The notes below the pieces were generated by a model, which ran no database searches, was not told the origin of the DNA, and saw only the letters and a program-made list of their open reading frames with translations. DNA of 64,000 nt. It comes from Phocaeicola faecicola (GTDB taxonomy: Bacteria > Bacteroidota > Bacteroidia > Bacteroidales > Bacteroidaceae). Shown here one piece after another: positions 22,587 through 31,506 of this stretch. Position 1 is the first letter of the stretch; each line of letters begins with the position of its first letter. A program made the position numbers and the translations under genes. The DNA lies in contig NZ_JABSOE010000006.1 of the NCBI RefSeq assembly GCF_013618865.1, positions 42,717-106,716 on the forward strand, in the 5' to 3' direction.

Positions 22587-24374
22587 TTATTTCTTTCCTT
22601 CCAGCTGTTCTTTCAAAGCAGCCAAAGCGTCGATGTCACCCAGAGTAGTTGAAGCAGCCTGGTTCTGAATCATCGGAGTTTCTTCTTTCTTAGAAGAAGC
22701 TTTCTTTGCAGCCTTCTTTTCAGCTTTTTCTTCTGCCTTAGCAGCATCTTCGAAGATACGGCTGTGAGACAGGATGATACGCTTAGCGTCCTTGTTGAAT
22801 TCGATTACTTTGAATTCCAGTTTTTCATCCAGCTGAGCCTGAGAACCGTCTTCTTTTACCAGGTGCTTAGGAGTTGCGAATCCTTCTACACCGTAAGGCA
22901 ATGCTACTACAGCACCCTTATCCAGCATTTCGATGATAGTACCTTCGTGAACTGAACCTACAGTGAATACAGTTTCGAATACATCCCATGGATTTTCTTC
23001 CAACTGCTTGTGGCCCAGGCTCAGACGACGGTTTTCCTTGTCGATTTCCAGTACCTGAACTTCGATGTCAGCACCGATCTGAGTGAATTCTGACGGGTGT
23101 TTGATCTTCTTAGTCCAAGACAGGTCTGAGATGTGAATCAGTCCGTCAACACCTTCTTCGATTTCAACGAATACACCGAAGTTAGTGAAGTTGCGAACTT
23201 TTGCAGTGTGCTTAGAACCTACAGGGTATTTTTCTTCGATTGATTCCCATGGATCAGCCTTCAGCTGTTTGATACCCAGAGACATCTTACGTTCTTCACG
23301 ATCCAGAGTCAGGATAACAGCTTCTACTTCGTCACCTACCTTCATGAAGTCCTGAGCTGAACGCAAGTGCTGTGACCAAGACATTTCAGATACGTGGATC
23401 AGACCTTCTACACCCGGAGCGATTTCGATGAATGCACCGTAGTCAGCCATAACCACTACTTTACCTTTCACGTGGTCACCAACCTTCAAGTTAGGATCCA
23501 GACCATCCCATGGATGAGGAGTCAGCTGCTTCAGACCCAAAGCGATACGTTTCTTTTCATCATCGAAGTCGAGGATAACTACGTTCAACTTCTGATCCAA
23601 AGAAACCACTTCGCGAGGATCGCTTACGCGGCCCCAAGACAAGTCTGTGATGTGGATCAGACCGTCTACGCCACCCAAGTCGATGAATACACCGTAAGAT
23701 GTGATATTTTTAACAGTACCTTCAAGTACCTGACCTTTTTCAAGTTTACCGATGATTTCTTTCTTCTGCTGTTCCAGTTCAGCTTCGATAAGAGCCTTGT
23801 GAGAAACAACCACGTTCTTGAATTCCTGGTTGATCTTAACAACCTTGAATTCCATAGTCTTACCTACGAATACATCGTAGTCACGGATAGGTTTAACATC
23901 GATCTGAGAACCCGGCAAGAATGCTTCGATACCGAATACGTCAACGATCATACCACCCTTAGTGCGGCACTTGATGTAACCCTTGATAATTTCTTCATTT
24001 TCCAAAGCTGCGTTAACACGATCCCAAGAACGAGTAGCGCGAGCCTTCTTGTGAGACAAGATCAACTGACCTTTTTTGTCTTCCTGGTTTTCGATGTATA
24101 CTTCTACAGTATCACCTACTTTCAAGTCAGGATTGTAACGGAATTCGCTCAGAGGAATGATACCGTCTGATTTGTAGCCGATGTTAACTACAACTTCACG
24201 TTTGTTCATTGCGATAACAGTACCGTCTACAACCTCACGGTCGTTTACCTTGTTCAGGGTGTTGTCATAAGCCTTTTCCAAGTCTTCTCTGCTTACGTTG
24301 CTTACTGCATCGCCGTTTTCATAGGCTTCCCAGTTGAAATCTTCAATAGGAGCCACATTTTTCAAGTTTTCCAT
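22587..24374 (-). CDS. rpsA: 30S ribosomal protein S1
   Basis: S1 binds mRNA on the small subunit and is needed for initiation on many messages. That matters in Bacteroidales, where Shine-Dalgarno sites are weak. The 595-residue protein carries six S1 (OB-fold) domains, whose cores can be read in turn: 'VVVNIGYKSDGIIPLSEF', 'MIVDVFGIEAFLPGSQ', 'SYGVFIDLGGVDGLIHITDL', 'DYGAFIEIAPGVEGLIHVSEM', 'NFGVFVEIEEGVDGLIHISDL' and 'KGAVVALPYGVEGFATP'. A charged Lys/Ala/Glu tail follows. Codon use is the most biased in the window (few synonymous choices), as expected for a highly expressed gene. The promoter is at 24441-24471. Confidence 0.97.
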   Translation of the reverse strand: MENLKNVAPIEDFNWEAYENGDAVSNVSREDLEKAYDNTLNKVNDREVVDGTVIAMNKREVVVNIGYKSDGIIPLSEFRYNPDLKVGDTVEVYIENQEDKKGQLILSHKKARATRSWDRVNAALENEEIIKGYIKCRTKGGMIVDVFGIEAFLPGSQIDVKPIRDYDVFVGKTMEFKVVKINQEFKNVVVSHKALIEAELEQQKKEIIGKLEKGQVLEGTVKNITSYGVFIDLGGVDGLIHITDLSWGRVSDPREVVSLDQKLNVVILDFDDEKKRIALGLKQLTPHPWDGLDPNLKVGDHVKGKVVVMADYGAFIEIAPGVEGLIHVSEMSWSQHLRSAQDFMKVGDEVEAVILTLDREERKMSLGIKQLKADPWESIEEKYPVGSKHTAKVRNFTNFGVFVEIEEGVDGLIHISDLSWTKKIKHPSEFTQIGADIEVQVLEIDKENRRLSLGHKQLEENPWDVFETVFTVGSVHEGTIIEMLDKGAVVALPYGVEGFATPKHLVKEDGSQAQLDEKLEFKVIEFNKDAKRIILSHSRIFEDAAKAEEKAEKKAAKKASSKKEETPMIQNQAASTTLGDIDALAALKEQLEGKK

Positions 24375-24440
24375 TAATTAATAAATTGTTTTTAAATAAC
24401 TAATTGTGTTAGACTTTATATTGATATCTAATTTCGGGCG

Positions 24441-24471
24441 CAAAGGTACAATAAATTCCTGAATGTGAAAA
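24441..24471 (-). promoter_or_regulatory. promoter of rpsA
   Basis: On the minus strand TTTT (24471-24468), a 19-base spacer, then TACCTTTG (24448-24441). The leader is about 60 bases. Confidence 0.6.
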
Positions 24472-24544
24472 CTATTGCGGATTTTTTTTGCGTTTTTTGA
24501 CCTCCGGTCCCCTCTGCCGGTCTTCCGGACTTCTCCGGAAGAAG

Positions 24545-25249
24545 TCAGTCTTCCAGAGAATAGTCGATGGTAGTCACCACGCGCACCTTCTTTATATAAG
24601 GTGTGTTGGCGTCGCGGTCGCTGATGCTGAACTGGCCCTGGTTGGCATGGCGGATCTTGCCCAGTTTGCTGTCGGAGTCCTTTGCAAACTTTTCGGCTGC
24701 CTGGCGCGCATTCTTGGTGGCTTCTTCAATCATCTGCGGCTTGATCTGGTTCAGTCCCGTGTATTCATACTGTACATTATAGCGGTAGTCGCCACCGGTC
24801 ACGGCGATGCCTTTCCGGAGCAGTTCGCCCTGCTCCGAAATCAGTCCCCTTACCAGGTCCACCTTGCTCGAGGTGACCGTAATGACGGTAGTCACGTTGT
24901 AGCGGTAAGGATTCCGTTCGTTGCTTCCGTAGCGTTCTGCCTGCAGGTCGATGATTTCCGGCGCATTGATGCTGATTTCCTTCTCATCGATACCTTTCTC
25001 TTTCAGGAAAGTCACGATGGTCTGGTTCGACTGCTTGATCTGCTGGTACAACGTATTCAGGTCGTTCCCCAGATTCTTGTACATGAGCGGCCAGGTCACT
25101 TTATCGGCGGGCACTTCCATTTCGGCCAGTCCCTTTACGTTCACACTGCGGTCTTTTTCGGCAAATGCATGAATACCTCTTTCTATAAAAACACCGAGCA
25201 ATATCAGGCCAATGGCCAGGATTGCTGCTTCCAGTCTGAAATTTTTCAT
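24545..25249 (-). CDS. SIMPL domain-containing exported protein (DUF541 family)
   Basis: The 234-residue protein has an N-terminal membrane anchor or signal ('LEAAILAIGLILLGVFIERGI') and then a SIMPL/DUF541 domain (PF04402 type): 'SVNVKGLAEMEVPADKVTWPLMYKN', 'KGIDEKEISINAPEIIDLQAERYG', 'YRYNVTTVITVTSSKVDLVRGL', 'EATKNARQAAEKFAKDSDSKLGKI'. Members are periplasmic or membrane-anchored and form ring-like oligomers in some species. The function is poorly known, with links to oxidative stress and outer-membrane integrity. It is monocistronic, downstream of nothing and facing away from the DUF3108-like gene across a 600-base gap. Confidence 0.88.
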   Translation of the reverse strand: MKNFRLEAAILAIGLILLGVFIERGIHAFAEKDRSVNVKGLAEMEVPADKVTWPLMYKNLGNDLNTLYQQIKQSNQTIVTFLKEKGIDEKEISINAPEIIDLQAERYGSNERNPYRYNVTTVITVTSSKVDLVRGLISEQGELLRKGIAVTGGDYRYNVQYEYTGLNQIKPQMIEEATKNARQAAEKFAKDSDSKLGKIRHANQGQFSISDRDANTPYIKKVRVVTTIDYSLED

Positions 25250-25494
25250 ATTCTCTGATTTTTGTGGGTTTATACTTTACATACTTTTTCCGGCGTATGT
25301 ATCTTCTTACTAAATTACTACAAAAGAACCGGATTTACAATGAATTAAGTAGAATTGTAAGTTAAACTGAGTAAAAATCTGTAAATAAGCGGAGAAGCGG
25401 TTCATTGCTGAATTCATTATCCGGCTGCGGGGAATTTCTTTCCGGTTGATTTTTAATTTTCACCCTCCCCGTTTTGCGAAGAAAAGTCCGCACT

Positions 25495-25533
25495 GTGGTT
25501 TTATTAATCAACGCCGCTGATTAATAAAACCAC
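25495..25533. repeat. perfect 16-bp inverted repeat in a gene-free region
   Basis: gtggttttattaatca (25495-25510) pairs with 25518-25533 around a 7-base loop (acgccgc). No U-run follows on either strand and no gene ends within 240 bases, so it does not look like an ordinary terminator. The loop region can also pair (caacg 25509-25513 with cgttg 25536-25540), giving an alternative fold. Confidence 0.8.
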
Positions 25534-25738
25534 GACGTTGAGTATTCAGATTCCGTCGGAATCCAGGATTGGCTTTTCCTTATGCGGCTTTATGGATAAA
25601 CGGGTGAAGACTTTTCGAAAGTGGAGGGACAGATAATGTATATAGCGGGTGGAGAGACTGTCGTTCAGGGGATTTCCGAAAAGGGTAAATCCGTCAGGGG
25701 TGTCCGTTTGCCTGCCTGAAGCGGGAGTGTGTCTGCAT

Positions 25739-25746
25739 TAATTTTG
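25739..25746 (+). promoter_or_regulatory. putative -7 element for the DUF3108-like gene
   Basis: TAATTTTG, 106 bases before the ATG. The nearest TTTG (25707-25710) is 28 bases away, too far. Confidence 0.35.
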
Positions 25747-25852
25747 CATAAATATAAACGTGACATACTGAAAGCAGGAGGCAGGGAGAATAAATCAGGA
25801 TGGAGAATATGTATTTGGATTGAAATGTGTAAATTGCAAGAAAACCGATATT

Positions 25853-26605
25853 ATGAAAAAGATTCTGTCATTCGTTTTGCTGGCATTGATGGGCGAAATG
25901 GCCTATGCACAGTTTTTCAATTCACAAAAGGGGACTACCTTGTATTATAAGAGTGAAGATTTTGAAGAAAAGACTCCGCTGGTGACTACCGACACTTCGC
26001 GCATCGTGGAGGTACTGACTGTGGGGGATACTCTAATCGTGAAGCAGGTCAACTATGGAAAGGAGTCGGAACTGATGGAGGGAGACGAAGTCTTTACGTT
26101 CCGTTATACGAAGGACGGGAAAACGCGACTTTCGCTGATGAGTGCAGAGGAGGGGATAAAAGTGCTCCGTCAGGGATTCATGAAGGGATGGAAGTCGGCC
26201 GATTCGGCAAATGTGAACCGCAGAACCGAGGCTGAAATGGAGGCGGACTTTCAGAAATACCTGAAGCATGTGCGGTGTGAGGGGGATTTGTCTCTGATAC
26301 TGGATGCGAATGCTGCCGAGGGGGATAAATTGCCTGAATCCGACTTTCTGTATAAACTCGGTCCCATGAAGCTGCGGGCTTTCCTCAGTAATGGCAGGGT
26401 AGAAGGCTTTGAGTCGATAACGACTCCTGCGGGGACTTTTAACTGCCTGAAGGTTTCTTACCGGGCACAATATAAGGTGATGCTCTTTTCCGAGAAGTCG
26501 TATGTCACGGAGTGGTATGCTCCGAATGTGGGACTGGTCAAACGGCAGGAGACTGATAAAAAGGGAAATCTGCTGTATGACAGTGTCCTGACCCGGATAG
26601 AGTAA
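25853..26605 (+). CDS. exported DUF3108/TapB-like protein
   Basis: The 250-residue protein begins with a signal peptide (MKKILSFVLLALMGEMAYAQ) and then shows the beta-rich pattern of DUF3108-like proteins, ending in the hallmark region 'GFESITTPAGTFNCLKVSYRAQYKVMLFSEKSYVTEWYAPNVGLVKRQE' (TPAGTF...K....WYAPxVGLVK). Such proteins are periplasmic and of unknown function. The frame is open 11 codons upstream, but the start with the signal peptide at 25853 is clear. It stands alone. Hairpins at 26619-26662 and 26671-26695 separate it from the convergent slyD. Confidence 0.82.
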   Translation: MKKILSFVLLALMGEMAYAQFFNSQKGTTLYYKSEDFEEKTPLVTTDTSRIVEVLTVGDTLIVKQVNYGKESELMEGDEVFTFRYTKDGKTRLSLMSAEEGIKVLRQGFMKGWKSADSANVNRRTEAEMEADFQKYLKHVRCEGDLSLILDANAAEGDKLPESDFLYKLGPMKLRAFLSNGRVEGFESITTPAGTFNCLKVSYRAQYKVMLFSEKSYVTEWYAPNVGLVKRQETDKKGNLLYDSVLTRIE

Positions 26606-26618
26606 CCGGGTAGTCAAA

Positions 26619-26662
26619 ACGACAGGCAGGAAAGCTGCTCAAAGAGTTTTCCTGCCTGTCGT
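26619..26662. terminator. hairpin between convergent genes
   Basis: A perfect 15-bp stem (26619-26633 with 26648-26662). It has no long U-run on either side, only tttgacta on the minus strand. Probable bidirectional terminator. Confidence 0.7.
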
Positions 26663-26670
26663 CTATATGA

Positions 26671-26695
26671 ACACCGTCCTTGTTGCGGACGGTGT
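26671..26695. terminator. second small hairpin between convergent genes
   Basis: A perfect 9-bp stem (26671-26679 with 26687-26695), GC-rich, without a U-run. It lies 30 bases past the slyD stop on the minus strand. Confidence 0.5.
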
Positions 26696-26724
26696 ACGCT
26701 GATGCTGTATGTATCGGGATGGGA

Positions 26725-27315
26725 TTAGTGGCAATGACCGCAACCGCATCCGCAACCTTCTTCTTCCTGACCGTGGTCGTGGTCGCCGCATCCGCCGCCG
26801 CAACTGTCGCAGCTGCATCCGCATCCGCCGCTCATCATGTTCACCAGGTCCTGGATTTCCTTGTTGGTTGCCTCGCGTGATTCGATGACAGTACCTTCAA
26901 AGATCAGGTCTTTACCTGCATGAGGGTGGTTCAGGTCTACCACTACTTTGTCGTCAGTGATTTCACCTACGTTGGCATAGAACTGGTTGCCTTCTGCATC
27001 GCTCAGCATGATGATGTTTCCCGGGAAGATGTTTTCTTCGTCGAACTTGCCGTCGGCATCACAGAACATGGATTTGGGCACCTGACGTACGTTGTCTTCG
27101 TTACGTTCTCCGTAAGCTTCCGCACAAGGGATAGTGAAGTTAAACGGTTCTCCCTGGTTCAGGGCAGCGATTTCCTTCTCAAATCTGTCCAGTGTATATC
27201 CCACACCGGTAATGAACTGGAACGGATGTGCGGCCGGTGCTTCTTCTACCAGTTCTTTCTGGCCGTCAGTGATGGCATACAGTTTATATGCAACAGTAAT
27301 GTATTTATTTTCCAT
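26725..27315 (-). CDS. slyD: FKBP-type peptidyl-prolyl isomerase SlyD
   Basis: A cytoplasmic prolyl isomerase and chaperone. The 196 residues give the split FKBP domain ('VAYKLYAIT.GQKELVEEAPAAHPFQFITGVGYTLDRFEKEIAAL', then 'FEGTVIESREATNKEI') with the IF chaperone insert between ('PCAEAYGERNEDNVRQVPKSMF'). The last 34 residues are a metal-binding tail with nine Cys and four His, as in E. coli SlyD, which passes nickel to hydrogenase maturation. No Ni-enzyme gene is visible here, so the metal role is inferred from the family. A -7 like box (TACCTTTG, minus) lies at 27414-27421. Confidence 0.95.
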   Translation of the reverse strand: MENKYITVAYKLYAITDGQKELVEEAPAAHPFQFITGVGYTLDRFEKEIAALNQGEPFNFTIPCAEAYGERNEDNVRQVPKSMFCDADGKFDEENIFPGNIIMLSDAEGNQFYANVGEITDDKVVVDLNHPHAGKDLIFEGTVIESREATNKEIQDLVNMMSGGCGCSCDSCGGGCGDHDHGQEEEGCGCGCGHCH

Positions 27316-27413
27316 AATCTAATGTGATATTAATGATATAATATAAATGTGTTATATAATAAGGTGGGCCGACGGATGCCCGGCATGGAAACTTTCCGTC
27401 GCTACCTGTTCTG

Positions 27414-27421
27414 CAAAGGTA
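27414..27421 (-). promoter_or_regulatory. putative -7 element for slyD
   Basis: Reads TACCTTTG on the minus strand, 99 bases upstream of the start. It is an exact TAnnTTTG match with no clear -33 box. Confidence 0.4.
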
Positions 27422-27667
27422 CGAAGAAGTCCTGAATTTTTGGCATGATTCGGGGAATATTATGGTTTTTTGAGAACTGGGAAGGAGGCGGGAGGAAGCA
27501 GCGGTGCCCGACCGGCAGCGGACGACCTTTGCGTGACTGCGGTTCCGGAGGGGGCCGGCCGGCTGAAAAAAGAGGCCGCATTCAAGAGCGGTTATTTTCA
27601 TTTTGTAAAATCAGAATTGTCAACTCTTACTTAATATTGTTTTTTATTGAATTTTTCTTTCATTTTA

Positions 27668-27698
27668 TTTGTTTGTTTCAAAAAAGCATTTACCTTTG
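27668..27698 (+). promoter_or_regulatory. promoter of the ilv operon
   Basis: TTTG at 27668-27671, a 19-base spacer, TACCTTTG at 27691-27698. Both boxes and the spacing match the Bacteroidetes consensus. Transcription should begin near 27705, about 20 bases before the leader peptide. Confidence 0.78.
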
Positions 27699-27723
27699 CA
27701 TGTGTAACAAACAAAGAGAACAT

Positions 27724-27804
27724 ATGAATCAGTTTATCCATATTATTAACCTGGCAGTCCTGCATATTATTATTCGCGTCGTGGTCTTGAAACCCATGAG
27801 GTGA
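27724..27804 (+). CDS. ilv operon leader peptide
   Basis: A 26-codon reading frame lies directly behind the ilv promoter and before an intrinsic terminator. Thirteen of its 26 residues are branched-chain amino acids (6 Ile, 4 Val, 3 Leu), with runs of two Ile, three Ile and three Val. The next genes make exactly these amino acids. This is the classic layout of transcription attenuation by ribosome stalling, as in enterobacterial ilv leaders. The peptide itself needs no function. There is no strong Shine-Dalgarno site, which is usual in this phylum; AAAGAGAA precedes the ATG by a few bases. Confidence 0.85.
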   Translation: MNQFIHIINLAVLHIIIRVVVLKPMR

Positions 27805-27881
27805 GCGGGGGTGCATATATGGATGTCTGAAATCAGATAAAACGAAAGCCTTTCTCACCGTGTGTGCAGAAAGGCTTTTTT
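27800..27881 (+). promoter_or_regulatory. ilv attenuator with intrinsic terminator
   Basis: The terminator stem is aaagcctttct (27845-27855) with 27868-27878, followed by six T (27876-27881), 36 bases before ilvD. Competing pairings are visible: 27736-27743 inside the leader codons with 27817-27824, and 27800-27805 (ggtgag, at the leader stop) with 27854-27859, which invades the terminator arm. Which of these is the true anti-terminator cannot be settled by eye. Confidence 0.8.
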
Positions 27882-27916
27882 GTTAGATGAAGGAGCAAAA
27901 GGAAAGGAATAAAGAG

Positions 27917-29719
27917 ATGAAACATCAGTTACGTAGTTCGATGAGTACCCAGGGACGCCGCATGGCAGGAGCCAGAGCGTTGTGGGTAGCAAACGGAATG
28001 AAAAAGGAAATGATGGGCAAGCCGATCATTGCGGTTGTCAACTCGTTTACACAGTTTGTACCGGGACATACCCATCTGCACGAAGTGGGTCAGCAGGTAA
28101 AGGCGGAAATTGAAAAACTGGGATGCTTTGCCGCTGAGTTTAATACGATTGCCATTGATGACGGCATTGCCATGGGGCACGATGGCATGTTGTATTCGCT
28201 CCCTTCGCGCGACATTATCGCCGACAGTGTGGAATACATGGTGAATGCGCATAAGGCGGATGCCATGGTCTGTATATCGAACTGCGACAAGATTACTCCG
28301 GGGATGCTGATGGCTGCCATGCGGCTCAATATTCCGACCGTGTTTGTCTCAGGGGGACCGATGGAGGCCGGTGAGTGGAACGGAAAGCATCTGGATCTGA
28401 TTGATGCGATGATCCAGTCGGCCGACCCGACGGTGAGCGACGAGGATGTGGCAGAGATTGAATGCCATGCGTGTCCGGGATGCGGCAGCTGTTCGGGTAT
28501 GTTTACGGCAAATTCCATGAACTGTCTGAACGAGGCCATCGGACTGGCGCTGCCCGGTAACGGAACGATAGTGGCTACTCATGCCAACCGTACCCGGCTT
28601 TTCAAGGAGGCGGCCCAGCTGATTGTGAAGAATGCCTACCGTTATTACGAGGAGGGCGATGAGAGTGTGCTGCCCAGAAGCATAGCGACGCGTGCGGCTT
28701 TCCTGAATGCGATGACACTGGATATTGCCATGGGCGGTTCAACCAATACGGTGCTGCACCTGCTGGCCATCGCTCACGAAGCGGAAGTGGACTTCTGCAT
28801 GGATGATATCGACCGGCTTTCACGCAAGGTACCTTGCTTGTGTAAGGTGGCACCCAATACTCAGAAATACCATATTCAGGATGTCAACCGTGCGGGAGGT
28901 ATCTTGAATATCCTGGGCGAACTGCATAAGGGGGGACTGCTGGATGTGTCTGTCAGTCGGGTAGACGGAATGACCCTCGAAGAGGCCATCCGGAAATACG
29001 ATATCTGTGCGGAGAAGGTCGATCCGGAAGCCTTGCGTATCTACAGCAGTGCTCCGGCAGGCGTGTTCAGTATCCGGATGGGTTCTCAGGACAAGCAGTA
29101 TGCCGAACTCGATACCGACCGCGTATCGGGATGTATCCGCAGCCTGCAGCATGCTTACAGCAAGGACGGTGGGCTGGCGGTGCTGAAGGGTAACATCGCA
29201 CAGGACGGCTGTGTGGTGAAGACTGCCGGAGTGGACGAAAGTATCTGGAAATTCTCCGGACCGGCGAAGGTCTTCGATTCACAGGAAGCAGCTTGTGAAG
29301 GTATCCTGGGAGGAAAGGTAGTCAGCGGTGACGTGGTGGTCATTACGCACGAAGGACCGAAGGGCGGACCGGGCATGCAGGAGATGCTGTATCCGACATC
29401 GTATATCAAGTCGAAGCACCTGGGCAAGGAGTGTGCCCTGATTACCGACGGACGGTTCAGCGGGGGTACTTCCGGACTGAGCATCGGACACATTTCTCCG
29501 GAGGCGGCAGCCGGCGGCAATATCGGAAAGATTGTGGATGGGGATGTGATTGAGATTGATATCCCGAACCGCTCCATCAATGTGCGGCTGAGTGATGCGG
29601 AACTGGAGGCGCGGCCGATGGCTCCCGTAACCCGTAACCGGGTGGTTTCGAAGGCGCTGAAGGCTTATGCGGCAATGGTCAGTTCGGCCGATAAGGGCGG
29701 AGTCAGACTGATTGACTGA
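27917..29719 (+). CDS. ilvD: dihydroxy-acid dehydratase
   Basis: IlvD dehydrates 2,3-dihydroxy-isovalerate and -methylvalerate to the keto acids, the third step of valine and isoleucine synthesis. The 600-residue protein has the cluster cysteines in 'SNCDKITPG' (near residue 128) and '[22 protein letters not shown]' (near 190-210), '[10 protein letters not shown]' (near 275), and '[24 protein letters not shown]' close to the C-terminus. The iron-sulfur cluster makes it oxygen-sensitive, in keeping with an anaerobe. The start is the Met of MKHQLRSS behind AAAGAG; ten codons upstream are open but not family-like. It is the first structural gene after the attenuator. Confidence 0.97.
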   Translation: MKHQLRSSMSTQGRRMAGARALWVANGMKKEMMGKPIIAVVNSFTQFVPGHTHLHEVGQQVKAEIEKLGCFAAEFNTIAIDDGIAMGHDGMLYSLPSRDIIADSVEYMVNAHKADAMVCISNCDKITPGMLMAAMRLNIPTVFVSGGPMEAGEWNGKHLDLIDAMIQSADPTVSDEDVAEIECHACPGCGSCSGMFTANSMNCLNEAIGLALPGNGTIVATHANRTRLFKEAAQLIVKNAYRYYEEGDESVLPRSIATRAAFLNAMTLDIAMGGSTNTVLHLLAIAHEAEVDFCMDDIDRLSRKVPCLCKVAPNTQKYHIQDVNRAGGILNILGELHKGGLLDVSVSRVDGMTLEEAIRKYDICAEKVDPEALRIYSSAPAGVFSIRMGSQDKQYAELDTDRVSGCIRSLQHAYSKDGGLAVLKGNIAQDGCVVKTAGVDESIWKFSGPAKVFDSQEAACEGILGGKVVSGDVVVITHEGPKGGPGMQEMLYPTSYIKSKHLGKECALITDGRFSGGTSGLSIGHISPEAAAGGNIGKIVDGDVIEIDIPNRSINVRLSDAELEARPMAPVTRNRVVSKALKAYAAMVSSADKGGVRLID

Positions 29720-29786
29720 GGTTTTTGCCGGAAGGCGGCTGACGATGAAAAAACTTGTTTGTGAATGAATTAAAAACAATGATACC

Positions 29787-31487
29787 ATGAGTAAGGAAAA
29801 AATAACAGGAGCGGAGGCGCTGATGCGGTCGCTGGAGCATGCCGGAGTAAAGACGTTGTTCGGTTATCCGGGCGGAGCCATTATGCCGGTGTTCGATGCG
29901 CTTTATGACCATCGCGCTACGCTGAATCATATATTGGTACGTCATGAGCAGGGTGCGGCTCATGCGGCACAGGGATTTGCACGTGTTTCGGGTGAGGTAG
30001 GGGTTTGTCTGGTGACCAGCGGACCGGGGGCTACCAATACCATTACGGGGGTTGCGGATGCCATGATTGACAGTACGCCAGTGGTGGTCATTGCCGGTCA
30101 GGTGGGCGCAGGACTCCTGGGTACGGATGCGTTTCAGGAGGTCGACCTGGTGGGTGTGACACAGCCGATTTCGAAGTGGAGCTATCAGATCCGCCGTGCC
30201 GAAGACGTGGCCTGGGCAGTGGCAAGGGCGTTTTTCATTGCACGCAGCGGTCGTCCGGGACCGGTGGTACTGGATTTTGCCAAGAATGCTCAGGTGGAAT
30301 TGGTTGAGGATTATCAGCCGATGGATATCGACTTTATCCGGAGTTATGATCCTGATCCGGAAACTGACCCGGCTTGTGTGGATGAGGCGGTTGCCTTGAT
30401 TGACGGGGCAAAGAAGCCTTTTGTACTGGTGGGCCAGGGCGTGGAACTGGGCGGTGCGCAGCAGGAGTTGCTTGACTTTGTGGAGAAGGCGGATATTCCT
30501 TGCGGTTGTACGCTGCTGGGACTTTCGGCAATGCCTTCGGGACACCGGCTCAACAAGGGTATGCTGGGCATGCACGGTAACCTGGGGCCGAATGTGAAGA
30601 CCAATGAATGTGACGTACTGATTGCTGTGGGTATGCGTTTCGACGACCGGGTGACCGGTGACCTGGCTACTTATGCGCGTCAGGCGAAGGTGATTCATCT
30701 GGATGTGGATCCGTCGGAAATCGGCAAGAACGTACCGGTGGATGTGCCGCTGCTGGGAAACTGCAAGCGGACGCTGGCTCTGCTGACCGGACGGATTGCG
30801 GAAGCGCGGCATACGGAGTGGATCGAGAGTTTCCGGACGTACGAGGAAAAGGAGTTTGCTCAGGTGATCCGCAAGGAGGTATATCCCGAAGGAGGACCGC
30901 TCAATATGGGCGAGGTGGTGAATGTCATCAGTCAGGCCACCCGCAACGAGGCGATTCTGGTGACCGATGTGGGACAGAACCAGATGATGGCCTGCCGTTA
31001 TTTCAAGTTCAGCAAGAACCGCAGTGTGGTGACTTCCGGCGGTATGGGTACCATGGGATTCTGTCTGCCGGCGGCCATAGGGGCTACTTTCGGGGCTCCT
31101 GAACGTACGGTATGTGCGTTTATGGGCGACGGAGGCCTGCAGATGACGATTCAGGAACTGGGTACGGTAATGGAGCAGCAGGCTCCGGTCAAGATTATTC
31201 TGCTGAACAATAATTACCTGGGCAATGTGCGCCAGTGGCAGGCCATGTTCTTCAACCGCCGCTATTCGTTTACTCCGATGATGAATCCCGACTACATGCA
31301 GATTGCTTCGGCCTATGGCATTCCGGCCTGCCGTGTACAGCAGCGGGAGGAACTGGACAAGGCGGTAGAGCAGATGCTGACTACCGACGGACCGTTCTTG
31401 CTCGAGGTGTGTGTGGTGGAAGAAGGAAATGTCCTGCCGATGACTCCTCCGGGAAATTCGGTTGATTATATGCTTATGGAGTGCTGA
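29787..31487 (+). CDS. ilvB: acetolactate synthase, large (catalytic) subunit
   Basis: The ThDP enzyme condenses two pyruvates, or pyruvate and 2-ketobutyrate, to acetohydroxy acids. The 566 residues show the N-terminal domain with the catalytic Glu in 'VRHEQGAAHAAQGFAR' (about residue 54), the middle FAD-binding region ('GMLGMHGNLGPNVKTNECDVLIAVGMRFDDRVTG'), and the ThDP motif starting 'GDGGLQMTIQELGTV' and ending 'NNNYLGNVRQWQ'. The W in VRQWQ is the herbicide-site tryptophan of true ALS. The length is normal. It lies 67 bases after ilvD and 19 before the regulatory subunit. Confidence 0.97.
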   Translation: MSKEKITGAEALMRSLEHAGVKTLFGYPGGAIMPVFDALYDHRATLNHILVRHEQGAAHAAQGFARVSGEVGVCLVTSGPGATNTITGVADAMIDSTPVVVIAGQVGAGLLGTDAFQEVDLVGVTQPISKWSYQIRRAEDVAWAVARAFFIARSGRPGPVVLDFAKNAQVELVEDYQPMDIDFIRSYDPDPETDPACVDEAVALIDGAKKPFVLVGQGVELGGAQQELLDFVEKADIPCGCTLLGLSAMPSGHRLNKGMLGMHGNLGPNVKTNECDVLIAVGMRFDDRVTGDLATYARQAKVIHLDVDPSEIGKNVPVDVPLLGNCKRTLALLTGRIAEARHTEWIESFRTYEEKEFAQVIRKEVYPEGGPLNMGEVVNVISQATRNEAILVTDVGQNQMMACRYFKFSKNRSVVTSGGMGTMGFCLPAAIGATFGAPERTVCAFMGDGGLQMTIQELGTVMEQQAPVKIILLNNNYLGNVRQWQAMFFNRRYSFTPMMNPDYMQIASAYGIPACRVQQREELDKAVEQMLTTDGPFLLEVCVVEEGNVLPMTPPGNSVDYMLMEC

Positions 31488-31506
31488 AAACTGAAAGGAA
31501 ATGGTT

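Larger units (their letters stand above)
25250..25852. other. 603-base gene-free stretch with one strong inverted repeat
   Basis: No convincing coding sequence is present on either strand. It holds the orphan 16-bp inverted repeat at 25495-25533, a short palindrome around 25549-25563, and a -7 element at 25739-25746 that probably serves the next gene. Confidence 0.7.

Noticed and set aside
27445..27723. A plus-strand frame running into the ilv leader peptide from far upstream
   Set aside because: It would cross the ilv promoter; the ATG at 27724 right behind the promoter is the sensible start.
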